Part shown: piece by piece, positions 43,756 to 54,640 of the stretch
How positions within the stretch are numbered: position 1 is the stretch's first letter
How the letters are laid out: each line of letters begins with the position of its first letter
Assembly (NCBI GenBank): GCA_036245525.1
Contig: BTPG01000004.1
Span: 52,903,960-52,967,959 of the forward strand
DNA length: 64,000 nucleotides
Origin: Semisulcospira habei
Taxonomy: Eukaryota > Mollusca > Gastropoda > Semisulcospiridae
Direction: 5' to 3'
Notes under the pieces: model-generated
What the model was told of the DNA's origin: nothing
The model's input: the letters and a program-made list of their open reading frames with translations, nothing else
The model's database searches: none
Translations under genes and position numbers: made by a program

Positions 43756-44597
43756 CTACCAACCAGTGAAACAAATAAATCAATTTTAAATTCACGTTCT
43801 GTAAAGAATACGTACTGAAACTCTCAGGACATACTGCTAACTGGTGTGATTGATTATTGTTTTAAATGATTTCCTATGACACCTTCACCCCTAGTGCCAA
43901 CTGTTCCAGGTTTAACCAATTCACTGCCAGTGATCACAAAATCTGTGTATAAAACCACTACACACTGACCAACATTCGTGTGAAGAAACGGATGTAAATG
44001 GGACCAAAAACAGGCATAAAGAACATAGGACTGACAAGAGACATAAACCCTTATGTGACTGCAGGGATTCATGAGGGTTTACGTCTCTTGCAACTAAGCA
44101 GCATCTGCCTCATCCCAGCAAATGTAGGGTCAAAATTGCGTTGCCAAATATCACTAAGTATACTCTACAAGCCTTAAGAGATGAGCCAGCCATGTGGCTT
44201 GAGGTTCATTCTTGACTCAGTGGCTTGGTGCACTGGACATCAAGTTGGCCAGGCTGCCCCTAAACTGTGACTACTGAGTCACCTCACACAGTGGGCACTG
44301 GGGGTGATTAGGTGACTGGGTCCTATTCATGTTCCCTTTGTGGCATATGAAGGCAGCAAGTTTGAAGGGCCTGTATGGCTTGGTTATGTGCAACAGAACA
44401 AAATAAATACACAATGATTATGTTTTGTGGTAGTCAGGGGGTCCTGGGATTGTGCTCAAGGACGAGCAGTGTCAAGGGGACAGCAACAGTAACCTATGTC
44501 ACAGTAATATGTGGCATGGCTTCAATACATGGTTGCACCAACCTGTGATAAGTGTGCTATTGGGGCACTTTTCTCCAGGTACTCCATCTTTCCTCCA
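43756..44597. other. Intronic sequence without recognised genes
   Basis: No protein-like frame, terminal repeat or tandem array identified. Confidence 0.45.
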
Positions 44598-44798
44598 TTA
44601 ACTCATTCAGCCCCGAGACACCACAGCAAGATAGTTTAAGGGTGGTGCCAGAATAGCTTGGCGCCTATCATAGGCGCCAAGCTATTCTGGCACCACCCTA
44701 TGACTATTACACTCAATCTGTCTCCAGAAATGTAATACAGTTTTCGGAGGGCAACTTCCAACATTTGGGGATTTCGGTCCTGGGGAAGAATGTGTTAA
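44598..44798. repeat. TTAA-type palindromic MITE
   Basis: TTAACTCATTCAGCCCCGAG to GGAAGAATGTGTTAA. The central hairpin TAGTTTAAGGGTGGTGCC ... GGCACCACCC pairs around GGCGCCTATCATAGGCGCC, which is itself a perfect palindrome. Confidence 0.72.
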
Positions 44799-44926
44799 CA
44801 AAATTGGTCAATAAAAAGGGTAGGTTGGGGAGCACTGTGGCCATGTGCCTTACCATAGGTTAGACAACTCAAATTTCCCCTTGTGGAACAATAAATCTGT
44901 ATTACAAAAAAGAAGTGCACACATAC

Positions 44927-45025
44927 CAATGAAGGCTCCAGAGTCAGAAGTGGAAGTGGAGCGCCGGAATGACTTGACCCGTCTCATGACCTTCATGAGA
45001 CTTTTGATTCGTGTCTCCTGCTCAT
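44927..45025 (-). CDS. TRPM-like channel exon
   Basis: Encodes EQETRIKSLMKVMRRVKSF, RRSTSTSDSGAFI. It is a basic/serine-rich linker between the SLOG part and the MHR3 helices. The acceptor GTGACTGCAG|AT and donor CATTG|GTATGT keep phase with both neighbours (Asn and Asp split codons). Confidence 0.8.
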
Positions 45026-45165
45026 CTGCAGTCACAAAGTAACACACGCCAGTCAACAAGAATGGCAAAGCCTCATGGCTCTGGTTCACATGCATGGTGA
45101 ATCTGTATTACCTCTCTGATCTGTGACATTTGAAAAAATAAAAATAAAAAATGTGTTTCACTCAC

Positions 45166-45374
45166 TTTTCAAAAGCGCCTCAAAGATGGTTGAGTCAAGA
45201 CTCTGAACAGTGAGTGTAGGGCAGTAGATTGTTAGGCAATCCAGATGCTGGAATATGTAGTCCAGCAAGAAGGTTATGTTCCTGCGTCTACTGTCATAGC
45301 CTATATCCTCCTCATCCCCGCAGGGATACTTGTCCAAGTAATGCTGCCCAACAACTCCTGGCAGCCTGACAGTT
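45166..45374 (-). CDS. TRPM-like channel exon (MHR2/3)
   Basis: Encodes TVRLPGVVGQHYLDKYPCG, DSRRRNITFLLDYIFQ, HLDCLTIYCP, QSLDSTIFEALLK. The segment xxLTIYxxxxxxxxLDxxIFxALLK is typical of TRPM proteins at the end of the SLOG-containing half. The start was chosen at TGTTACAG|A because it alone supplies the one base needed by the preceding exon (AG|A). The donor is TTGAAAA|GTGAGT. Confidence 0.83.
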
Positions 45375-45890
45375 CTGTAACAGTGTACCATGACTTTTGA
45401 CCAGAGAAGCTTGAGGAATAGTAAAACACATGGTTAGTTATTTATTGCGATAATATATAAAGCCAAGTGTATACCATGCACAATGAATTTTGGATGAATA
45501 ACAACATGCCTCCCTTGGTGTTCCTAGCGAGACAAATTTTGTGAGCTAGTTCTAAAGAAAGCTGCTGTTGTTCCATCTTGCATAGCGTGCCTTTAGGACA
45601 TTTTGGGCCTTGTCAATTTCACAAGCACACTGTGGCCTTCAAAAGAATTTATATTCACCGCAGAGAAATATAACATACTTTAATTTCCAGGCACCTGCTT
45701 TACTTAGTGCAATCAAAGATAAGCATACTGGGGCAAAAATCAGCAAAATATACCTACATGTCCACCATCAGATTTATGGGCAACAATGTCATACATGAAA
45801 GATAATGACTGTCACTGTCCAATGACTGTTAGTGAACTATGTGTTACGGAACTGTCAAAAGTTGCACCTCTATTCATTGACATATCTTAT

Positions 45891-46078
45891 TTAACCCTTT
45901 TCATCCTGATACACCATTGCTTGAAATAAATTTGACTGTGATAGTACAAGGGTGGTGCCAAGCTATTCTGGCACTACCCTTCAACTAAAATGCTTATCTA
46001 TCTCCAAATCTGTTATGTATTCTTCATAGAGCAGAAAGCAAATTTGTTAAAAATCAGCCTCAGAATGTAATGGGTTAA
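45891..46078. repeat. TTAA-type MITE, subfamily II
   Basis: TTAACCCTTTTCATCCTG to AATGTAATGGGTTAA, with a shortened hairpin (ACAAGGGTGGTGCCAAGC ... GGCACTACCCTT). TTAA at both ends. Confidence 0.7.
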
Positions 46079-46511
46079 ATCAGAATACCATGCAATCAAG
46101 TCAGTCTATTTTGGACATATATACTGAGACAACAGAACTCTCTAATCAGTCCGACAGCCTGCTTGACTGACAATGCATACGATTGCAAACATGCATGCCC
46201 AGTTGTCTAGTCTATACATGTATGTGTAACAGTAACAGGTCAATGTGTGTCCTGAACGGTCACTTTCATCAATCTTATACCGTATATCCGCAGGTACAGA
46301 TCCATCCACACCAGAACAAGTACACTTAAGAACAACTTCTTCCCTCTGGCCATTCAGAGGGTAGAGTGGTATAGAAAAGTTTTTCAATGTGAAGATATTT
46401 GCATAGAACGTGCACTGCGATGTCGAAAGGCCCATACAATACTACATCGCATACAATATTACATACCTGATTCTAACGCATGCTGTGCCACAATACAATA
46501 CTACATCTTAC

Positions 46512-46609
46512 CTGCTCCGTACTTTCTTCTGCTTGTCTCTGTATTTCTCGCTCTCCAAGTCAGCTTTCAAATAAACGGTGGCAATCATATCTGCCACTCC
46601 ACCAGTTCC
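46512..46609 (-). CDS. TRPM-like channel exon (SLOG GTGG motif)
   Basis: Encodes GTGGVADMIATVYLKADLES, EKYRDKQKKVRS. GxGxxADxxA is the glycine-rich nucleotide/ligand-site loop of the TRPM SLOG (LSDAT) domain. The acceptor CTCCTTCAG|GGA and donor GAGCAG|GTAAGA are both strong. Phase 0 entry continues VLVVQ|GTGG from exon 52811-52699. Confidence 0.92.
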
Positions 46610-46674
46610 CTGAAGGAGATGCAAGACGCACACTACAACGTTGACATTATCAGTTGAACATAGGTCCAGTAAGG

Positions 46675-46700
46675 GGTGGGGGGGGGGGGGGGGGGGGGGG
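46675..46700. repeat. poly-G tract
   Basis: About 26 G in a row, upstream of exon 46609-46512 in gene sense. Confidence 0.9.
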
Positions 46701-47136
46701 TGTCAATGTCGGAGGTAAGAGTCTAGGGCAAAAAGAACCACTGGCAAAGCCTAACTCATAATATGACTTTGTCTTCAACTGTGGAGAACGCTGACAGAAG
46801 AAGATTAAGAAGTCTTTAACTGTAAAATGTGTGAAATATACCCTTGAAAGAACCTCAAGCTGTGTGAGAGACCTAGAGTTCAGGGGATGCAAATCTCAAC
46901 ACTTCCTACTATTAGTTAACAATATCGCGCAAACTGCATTCAACTGGAATTTATCTCGAAGGTATTTTTCAATTTAACACATTTTCAGTTATTTTTGGGA
47001 ATGAAATTGGTAATATAGGCCGAACACAACGTATGCATATAGTTATTTTGTTACATAACCTCCTCAGTTTTTATATATCCAGCTTTTTGTGTCTCCACCA
47101 TTTCCTGTCGATATTATCTATCCAATTATTCAGTTA
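46701..47136. other. Intronic sequence without recognised genes
   Basis: No supported feature between the poly-G tract and the LINE target duplication. Confidence 0.45.
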
Positions 47137-47146
47137 TGTTTTGTAT

Positions 47147-49644
47147 CAACTTGGCTTGACTTCGCGAACGAAGATTTTATAGGAGTTGCCCACGACGTCT
47201 GCAGGCTTGTTCGTGGCTGCGGAGGCCAATCCGAGACAGGCAGGTTCGACCGCAGTGGCTGCAGGGGAAGGTATGGCCAGGGTTCTGAGCTGCGGCATCT
47301 CTGTTTTTTCTCCTGAGCCGCTTGTCCTTAAGGCTAGCTCTGTGAGAGTCCTCAAAGGAGACAGCTGCCTTGTAAATGGTGGAGCGCCAGGTGTCACGGT
47401 CCGCAGCAAGCGAAGACCACTGGTGGTGGTCGATTTGGCAGGCACTAAGTGACTTCTTGAGACAGTCTTTGTATCTCTTCTTTGGTGCCCCTCTGTCATG
47501 GTGTCCAGTAGCAAGCTCGCCGAACAGGGTGATCTTTGGTAGGCGATGATCCTCCATCCTGGAGACATGCCCCGCCCAGCGGAGCTGTGTCCGCAGCAGC
47601 AAAGCCTCGATGCTCACAGTTTCAGCCTGTTCAAGGACCTCGACATTGGTGACATAGTCACTCCAGTGAATGCCCAGGATGGTACGCAGGCAGCGCTGGT
47701 GAAGCGTTCGAGGAGTCGTAGTTGGCTGCGGTAGAGGGCCCAGGACTCGGAACCATACAGCAGGGTGGTGAGGACCACAGCTCTGTACACGCTGATCTTG
47801 GTGCTTGTTTTCAGCTGTTGATTGTGCCACACCCGCTTGAAAAGTCGCCCGAAAGCGCTGTTTGCTTTTGCCAGCCTGCTGTCAAGCTCCTTGTCCAGCT
47901 TGGCGTCCGACGTGATAACGCAGCCAAGGTAAGTAAACTGGTGCACTGACTTTAGTTCAGACTCGCCAATGGTGATGTGAGGAGGGCGATACACTGTCTT
48001 GGGTGCCGGCTGATGGAGGACCTCTGTCTTTTTCAGACTGACCTCGAGTCCAAAGAGCTGGGCAGCATCTGCGAAGCAAGACGTGATGCGCTGCAGGGCT
48101 CTCTCTGTGTGTGCAACGAGGGCAGCATCATCAGCAAAAAGCAGCTCACGAATCAGTTGGTCTAGGGTTTTCGTGTGGGCCTGCAGTCGTCTGAGGTTGA
48201 ACAGGCTGCCATCGAGACGATACCTGATGTACACTGCATCGTCATCATCGAGGTCCACTGTGGCCTGCTTCAACATCATGCTAAAAAAGATGGTGAAGAG
48301 GGTCGGTGCCAGCACGCAGCCCTGCTTTACGCCGTTGAGAATAGGGAATGGTTCTGAGAGGTCATTGTTGAGTCTGACCTGGCCTTGCTGGTCCTCGTGT
48401 AGCTGGACAATCATGTTGAGGAACTTTGGGGGACAGCCAAGTCGCTCCAGGATCTGCCACATGCCTTGCCTGCTCACAGTGTCGAACGCTTTTGTTAGGT
48501 CGACAAATGTTACGTACAGCCCTTTGTTCTGCTCGCGGCACTTCTCCTGTAGCTGTCTCAGCACAAAGACCATATCGGTGGTGCTCCTGTTTGCTCTGAA
48601 GCCACACTGGCCCTCTGGGAGTTGGTCTTCAGCGATGGCAGGTACCAGCCGATTCAGGAGCAGCCTTGCAAGGATTTTCCCAGCAATGGACAGCAGGGTA
48701 ATTCCCCGATAGTTGGAACAGTCAGACTTCTCGCCTTTGTTCTTGTACAGGGTGATAACGACTGCATCACGGAGATCTTTTGGTAGCGTTCCTTCCTCCC
48801 AGCAGCAGAGAAAGAGGTCATGGAGCTTGTTGTGCAGTGCTGTGCCTCCATGTTTCCAGATCTCTGGCGGTATTCCATCAATGCCTGCTGCTTTGCCACT
48901 CTTGAGCTGGTGGATGGCTGTGAGGGTCTCTTCAGCGGTGGGCGGTTCGTCCAATTCAACCTTTACTGGGAGGTGTGGGATTTGTATGATGACTGCTTCT
49001 TGAACAGTGCGCTCAGCGCTGAAGAGGCTCTGAAAGTATTCCGACCAGCGGTTCAAGATGGAGGTATTATCTGTGAGGAGTGCCTGGCCATTCGCGCTTC
49101 GCAGGGGACTTTGTACCAGGTGCCTGGGGCCATACACTGCTTTCAGTGCTTCGTAGAAGCCCCTGTAGTCACCATTTGTCAGCACAAAGCTGGGTCCTCT
49201 GTGCAAGTCTGGTCCACCACTCATTCTGGAGATCTCTGAGCTTGCGCTGGAGACTGCTGCAGACGAGGCGGAAGGCAGACTTCTTCACAGGGCAGGAAGG
49301 CTGGGCTAGGTGGGCCTGATGGGCGGCTCTTTTTTTTGCTAGGTGTTCCTGGATCTCTACATCGTTTTCGTCAAACCAGTCTTTGTTCTTCTTTCTGGCG
49401 AAACCCAAGACTTCTGCAGAGGATTTTGCAATAGCAGTTTTCAGTTGTTCCCAAAGTGTTTCAGGGGAGGAGTCTACTGGGTCCGCTGTGTCTTTGAGCC
49501 TGCGCTGTAAATCTGTCTGAAAGGCAGCTTTCACATCGTCACGCTGAAGGCTGGCAACATCAAGCTTTTTCTTGGGGGGCCCCCATTTCTTGGGTTTTGG
49601 CTTGAAGTGGAGCCTGAGTTTGCAGCGGACAAGGCGGTGGTCAG
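47147..49644 (-). mobile_element. APE-type LINE, 5' truncated, 2.5 kb
   Basis: TSD TGTTTTGTAT at 47137-47146 and 49645-49654. It starts within the end of an endonuclease domain (NTDHRLVRCKLRL at about 49640), then a linker, RT, thumb and C-terminal zinc finger. Codon order is minus strand. The clade was not determined. Confidence 0.9.
47177..49640 (-). pseudogene. LINE reverse transcriptase with C2H2 tail
   Basis: The linker (about 49534-49230) is followed by RT motifs LKSGKAAGIDGIPPE, NYRGITLLSIAGK, FVDLTKAFDTVSRQG, LNGVKQGCVLAP, LFADDAALVAHT and VHQFTYLGCVI, all in one 536-codon frame from 49224. A one-base shift near 47700 moves the rest to another frame: HQRCLRTILGIHW, LRWAGHVSRMEDHRLP and a C-terminal finger FPCSHCGRTC...LRSHEQACRRR ending near 47177. 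The RT catalytic Asps are present. It is inactive through truncation and the shift. Confidence 0.9.
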
Positions 49645-49654
49645 TGTTTTGTAT

Positions 49655-50085
49655 GAAACTGGTACAACAACGTCACAGAACATCTACATATAGTTTTTGT
49701 TGTTGTTGGTAGCCCCTTAAATTGTTGGCATCTTTTTTATTTAAAAAGAGGTTTGACTGAATGAAGATTAGGGTATGTTTGTACCGAGAAATGTGATTGG
49801 CCAAAGACATATTTTGGGGGGAGAACACTTTGCTGTCCTCGTAACATGTAAAAAATGAGTGAACCTATCACGTTACCTGTTGACGTGACAAGAAGATTCC
49901 CATTGCCTTGAAAACAGGTGACCAGCAAAATAAGTCAAACAGAGCCAGGCCAAAGAGAAAAAGTGTAAAGAGACTAAAAGAAGACAAATAGTTATTAAAA
50001 GTATTGTAGAATTCTGATATTACAAAGCACCAGGAGGCTCAAATTGCTTGTTGTCATATCCAAAGTTTGTAATGATTGTAACTCA
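49655..50085. other. Intronic sequence without recognised genes
   Basis: No supported coding region or repeat boundary. Confidence 0.45.
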
Positions 50086-50125
50086 GAACAAGAAAGGCAA
50101 AGCCCTTATGGCTCACGTATATGGC
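50086..50125. repeat. Old dispersed repeat, start of third copy
   Basis: AACAAGAAAGGCAAAGCCCT and TATGGCTCACG match the starts at 6058 and 58962. Interrupted by the 850-bp insertion that follows. Confidence 0.7.
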
Positions 50126-50975
50126 CAGGGCTTGAAATTAGCGGGGGCCCGGGGCCAAAAACCCGCAAAGTTGATTTCGGGCTCGGAAAGTTGAAAAACG
50201 AAGGGCCCGCTTGGCCCGCAAAATAATTCGTCTGCTACAGCTAGCTCTACTTGGCAGTTTCGTATTTGGGCCAAGGGAAGCAACCCACACCGGTGCCCTC
50301 ACTCACAGTAATAGTATTGTGTTCATTTTTTTTTTTTTTTTTGTTATTGTATTTTTAGTTTACTTTTGTTAACTCAAGTGCACATAAGTGTAATATGAAT
50401 AGATGATTGAAAAAAAAAAAAGAAAAGGCAAAATCTGTTTGTTTCACTTTAGTTTATCAGGAAGAGTACTGTTAAGTTTAGTTCCCTTTCATGGTTTTGT
50501 TTTGAACTTTTGTGCATTGAGGTCAGATTTTTTGTTAGGTTACTCATATTAAAATTTTAATGATGTGTATTGTGCAATACTCAGTCACAAAACTGAAAAG
50601 TATTATACAAGAGACTCACTTGATTTTTTTCTATTTTGTTTAATGGCCATTTCAGGCTCCTAGTCACTGGAATAATTATGTGTGTCACTGAATGTGTGTG
50701 TGTGTGTGTTTTCCACTTTTTTGTTGGTAATGTTTGAAAGTGAAAGAAAAGGCAAATAAAAATGACATCACTCAGCAAAATTGGAAATTCAATTGTTTTT
50801 ATTTTAGATTATCAGACAAATTGTACTTTCTACTTATTATATTGTCAATAATTCTTTTGTTTTTTTGTTTGCATTATTTTTCAAAGTTGGGCCCCGAAAG
50901 TTGCTTGTGGGCCCTCAAATTTTTCAATCAAGGGGCCCGGTGGCCCCCAAAGAAAAAAGTTAATTTCTAGCCCTG
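50126..50975. mobile_element. 850-bp non-autonomous DNA transposon
   Basis: Terminal inverted repeats CAGGGCTTGAAATTAGC and CAGGGCTAGAAATTAAC (right end, other strand), with further GGGGCCCG pairing just inside. The flanks repeat only ATGGC (5 bp). The CAGGG ends are hAT-like, but no 8-bp duplication is visible. No transposase coding. It inserted into the old dispersed repeat. Confidence 0.75.
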
Positions 50976-51948
50976 ATGGCTGATCTACATGTGTGACCTT
51001 TGTGACAATAAGGGATGGCTTCTGCACCAGCAAAATCCTTGTTTTCTCAAAATTTAATCAGTTTTCACACATCTGTCAAACCCCCATGACTCTTGACCTT
51101 TGCGATACGTCGTTTAAATTAGTGTACATAAGAAGGTCTTATCATCATTAGCTATCTTTCTGCCAAACTGATCGAAAAGTTTGCACAACCGTTGATAATA
51201 ACTACAGTTCTGTCAAAAATTGTCATTTTACACACACTTGCCGGCCTCTTGTGACCCTTGACCTTTCTGAAGGCTCATCCAAATTAGTATGCATAGATAG
51301 GTCTTACCATCAGGTATATATGTAAAAGTTTGGGTTTGAAGTTGTGAATAGTATTTGAGAAAAAAAAATCTTTTGTCAAAATATGGCTATTTTGGACCCA
51401 TTTCCCTGAGCTCTTGTGACCTTTCCAAGGGTCATCCAAATTAGTATGCATAGATAGGTCTTACCATCAGGTATCTCTGTAGAAAGTTTGGGTTTGAAGA
51501 TGTAAATAGTATTTGAGAAAAAACATCTTTCGTCAAAATATTGCTATTTTTGAACTATTTCCTGAGCTCTTGTGGCCCTTGACCTTTTGGAGGGATCAAC
51601 CAAATTAGTATGCTTAGAAAGGTCTTCCCATCAGGTATCTTTGTACCAAGTTTGGGTCTGAAGTTGAAACTAGTATTTAAGAAAAAATACATTACAAAAT
51701 ATAGCTATTTTGGACCTATTTCCTGATCCCCTGTGACCTTGACCTTTGTGAGAGGTCACTGAAATCGGTATGTTTAGAAAGGTCTTGCCATAAAGTATCC
51801 TTGGGCCAAGTTTGAAGACTGTGGCTTGAATAGTCTCCAAGAAAATGGCAACGTTAATGTTTACCACGAACAGCGGATGACAGACGACGGAAGACCACTG
51901 GCCCAGAACATAGACTTTTGCTTTGCACATGAGCCAAAAAATTATCTT
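50976..51948. repeat. Old dispersed repeat with 165-bp tandem units
   Basis: About five units of roughly 165 bp, each with TGACCCTTGACCTTTC, AATTAGTATGCATAG, GGTCTTACCATCAGGTAT and a final GTCAAAATATGGCTATTTTG. The array ends with CTTTTGC...CACATGAGCCAAAA, as in the 22.8-kb and 59.7-kb copies. Confidence 0.82.
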
Positions 51949-51963
51949 ATTAAGTTATATCCA

Positions 51964-52353
51964 TTGATTGATTGTACATTGCTTAACGTCCCGACAGCAA
52001 CAAGACTTTCTCAGGACGTGCCTGCACTGCTTGTGAAAAAAAACAACCCACTAAACAGAATATTGAATGCATGTCGCCAGCCGGTCCAATACGTTAAATA
52101 AACTTACGACATGGGTTCTAAATAAACCTAAGACCATTTAGCAACACACATCCAATATGAAGAGCTGCAGGCAGCGCAGACAGTAGGGAGAGTTTTAAAA
52201 AGGCAAATACAGGTGAATGGACCAAGGGTAGACAGAAACACATGCCCCAGAATAGAGGAGAAAACCCACCCTGTGGGGCTGACCAGGGTGACCCTGGGAA
52301 CTAAAAAGTAGTTAACCCCACCCAAGTCCCCCAGGGCAGACCCGGGTGGGGGA
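51964..52353 (-). mobile_element. SINE-like element, intact copy
   Basis: 390 bp with TSD AAGTTATATCCA (51952-51963 and 52354-52365). The right end is CCCGGGTGGGGG; the left has two TTGA units. Confidence 0.88.
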
Positions 52354-52698
52354 AAGTTATATCCAAATTTTGTTACATCCTAAATGTTAAATGCAAACTT
52401 TTTAAAACTATCATTAGTTTAAAGTGTGTAGCTTAAATAATTTCTGATAAAATGCAAAATTTAAAGTATGACACCGACAGGCTCATGACACGTTTTTACT
52501 GGTAACCACTGGCTCAGTTCACAGACTTACTTTTGCTTATGGGCTCTTACATTTGCGTTTTCCCTTTTTTTTTTAGAACAGCAGAAAAAAACAAATAATC
52601 TATGTATGGAAATAAATATTTTGACTCTTGAATCTATAAAGCAATAAACATATTTAGAATAGAAGCAAGGCGATACAAAATATGCATATTATTCCCAC

Positions 52699-52811
52699 CT
52701 GCACAACAAGAACAGGAATCTTTTTATCCAGGGCAAACTTCACCATTTTCAGGGAGTCGTCCCCACCTCCCATCAGAACACACACCACCGGCATCTCAGC
52801 AGTCTCTTTGC
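52699..52811 (-). CDS. TRPM-like channel exon (SLOG core)
   Basis: Encodes KETAEMPVVCVLMGGGDDSL, KMVKFALDKKIPVLVVQ. PVVCVxxxGGxxxLxxVxxAxxxxxPVxVV is the conserved strand-loop-strand of the TRPM SLOG domain. The acceptor GGTTCATAG|GC and donor GTGCAG|GTGGGA keep phase with exons at 61032 and 46609. Confidence 0.95.
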
Positions 52812-52869
52812 CTATGAACCCAAACAGAAATACAAAGAAATAGATACACAGACCATAGGTGAGGCAAGC

Positions 52870-53082
52870 TTATCCCATTTAGCTCCAACGCCCTGCAGCA
52901 GGAGATGGGTTGATCATGATAATTCAAAGGTTGTGCCAGATGAGCTTGGCGCCTGAGGGCGCCAAGCTCATCTGGCACAACCCTTGAATTATCACGATCA
53001 ATCCATCCCCTACAACTGGTAAATAGTCATTAGACTAACACCTCCAAACTGGGAAATGTGGCTGTGGGGTTATATGGGTTAA
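52870..53082. repeat. TTAA-type palindromic MITE
   Basis: The left end is degenerate (TTATCCCATTTAGC) and the right end is GGTTATATGGGTTAA. The hairpin GATAATTCAAAGGTTGTGCC ... GGCACAACCCTTGAATTATC is nearly perfect. Confidence 0.7.
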
Positions 53083-53149
53083 GCAAATGCAGCCAGGGAA
53101 ATCTGTCAATCAATGATGGAGAAAAAGTTTAGATTCCTTGATTTCTTCC

Positions 53150-53679
53150 TTACAAAACGACAGCCTATGACAAAAATACACTGGCATGAAGTACATGATG
53201 CTACACATCCCTTAAACAAATATACAAGAAACAAAGTACATGATGCTCCACACCTCTTAAGACATACAAGACACAAAGTACATGATGCTCCACATCCCTT
53301 ATACAAATATACAAGGAACAAAGTATGTAACACTCCATATCTCTTACGCATACAAGGAGCACATGAAGCTATTGTCTTTAACAAATACAAGCACATGACG
53401 CTGTTATCTCTAACATATATGGGGGGCTGGGGCGCTGAGATGGTATAGCGTTTTACTCTCATCCAAAAGTTCGCTTGTTTGATCTATTTGGGGTCAACAA
53501 TTGTTCAAAGCCTATTCGGTGCCCTGCCTTTGAAATTACCTTCGTGGTGGACTAAAGATGTAAGGCACAGAGTACATGACACTATTATCTCCAACACATA
53601 CAAGGCACAAAGTACATGATGCTATTTTCTTTAACACATACAAGACACAAAGTAAATGATGCCATTATCTTTAAGACAT
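53150..53679. repeat. Minisatellite of CACAAAGTACATGATG units
   Basis: Irregular repeats of ATACAAGACACAAAGTACAT and GATGCTCCACATC. The array resumes at 56980-57160 beyond the inserted LINE. Confidence 0.8.
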
Positions 53680-53690
53680 TACTTACTTAC

Positions 53691-54640
53691 TTACTTACGC
53701 CTGTCACCCCTACCCGGGTATAGGCCGTCGACGAGAGACCTCCAGCAACTCCTGTCCTGTGCTTCTCCTTCGATTCTACTCCAGGTGGTTCCCAGTCTCT
53801 TGATGTCTGCTTGGAGGTCTCGACGCCAGGAGTTTCTCAGCCTACCTCTTTTCCTCTTTCCCTGGGGGTTCCATGACAATGCCTGCCTAGTGATACTGGA
53901 AGCTGGCTTTCTCAGACTGTGACCGATCCATCCCCATCTTCTTCGCCCAATTTCATTCTCTGCTGTTATCTGCTCTGTTCTCTCCCAGAGTCTGATGTTG
54001 CTGATCTTCTCTGGCCAGTGGATTTTCAAAATTCTTCTAAGGCAACTGTTCATGAAGGTCTGTACTCTGTTGACTGTGGTTTTTGTCAATCTCCATGTCT
54101 CTGCTCCATATAGGAGAACTGCTTTTACATTGGAGTTGAAAATCCGGACTTTGGTGTGTTGTGACAGCTCTCTGGAACTCCACACTTTTTTCAACTGGAG
54201 AAAGGCTGCTCTGGCTTTACCGATTCGTGCTCTGACATCTGCATCAGTGCCGCCTTTTTTGTCTATGATGCTCCCGAGATAGGTGAAGGACTCCACCTCC
54301 TCCAACGGGGTGCCAGCAAGCAAGACTGGTTCTTCCCTGGTTGCGTTCAGCCTCATTGTCTTTGTTTTCTGTTTGTGAATGGTGAGGCCCACTTGGGACG
54401 AGATGTCAGCAAGCCTCGTGGTCTTGTCCTGCATTTGTTGATGAGTGTGGGACAGGAATGCCAAGTCGTCTGCAAAATCGAGGTCGTCAAGCTGTGTCCA
54501 CAGTGTCCACTGTATTCCACTTCGTCTGTGCTCTGTGGTCATCTTCATGACCCAGTCTATGGCCAGTAGGAAGAGGAACGGAGACAGCAGACACCCCTGC
54601 CTGACACCAGTTCTGACCTGGAGCTCTGGTGAACTGCCCT
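53691..54640 (-). pseudogene. LINE RT thumb and C-terminal part (after frameshift)
   Basis: Continues the polyprotein one frame over: GVRQGCLLSPFLFLLAIDW, LDDLDFADDLAFLSHT (FADD catalytic pair), VESFTYLGSIIDKKG, LLYGAETWRLTK, FMNSCLRRILKIHWPEKISN and RRRWGWIGHSLRKP, ending about 12 codons before the tail repeats. The frameshift lies between VIHEGQ and GVRQGC, about 54610-54650. Confidence 0.9.

Noticed and set aside
46142..46435. 97-codon minus-strand frame between TRPM exons, a possible exon
   Set aside because: No TRPM similarity; a one-base entry reaches a stop, and the two flanking exons already join in phase without it.
53106..53462. Repetitive Cys-rich frame (GCGASCTL... type) resembling a repeat protein
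   Set aside because: A translation of the minisatellite; the repeats do not keep frame across the array.
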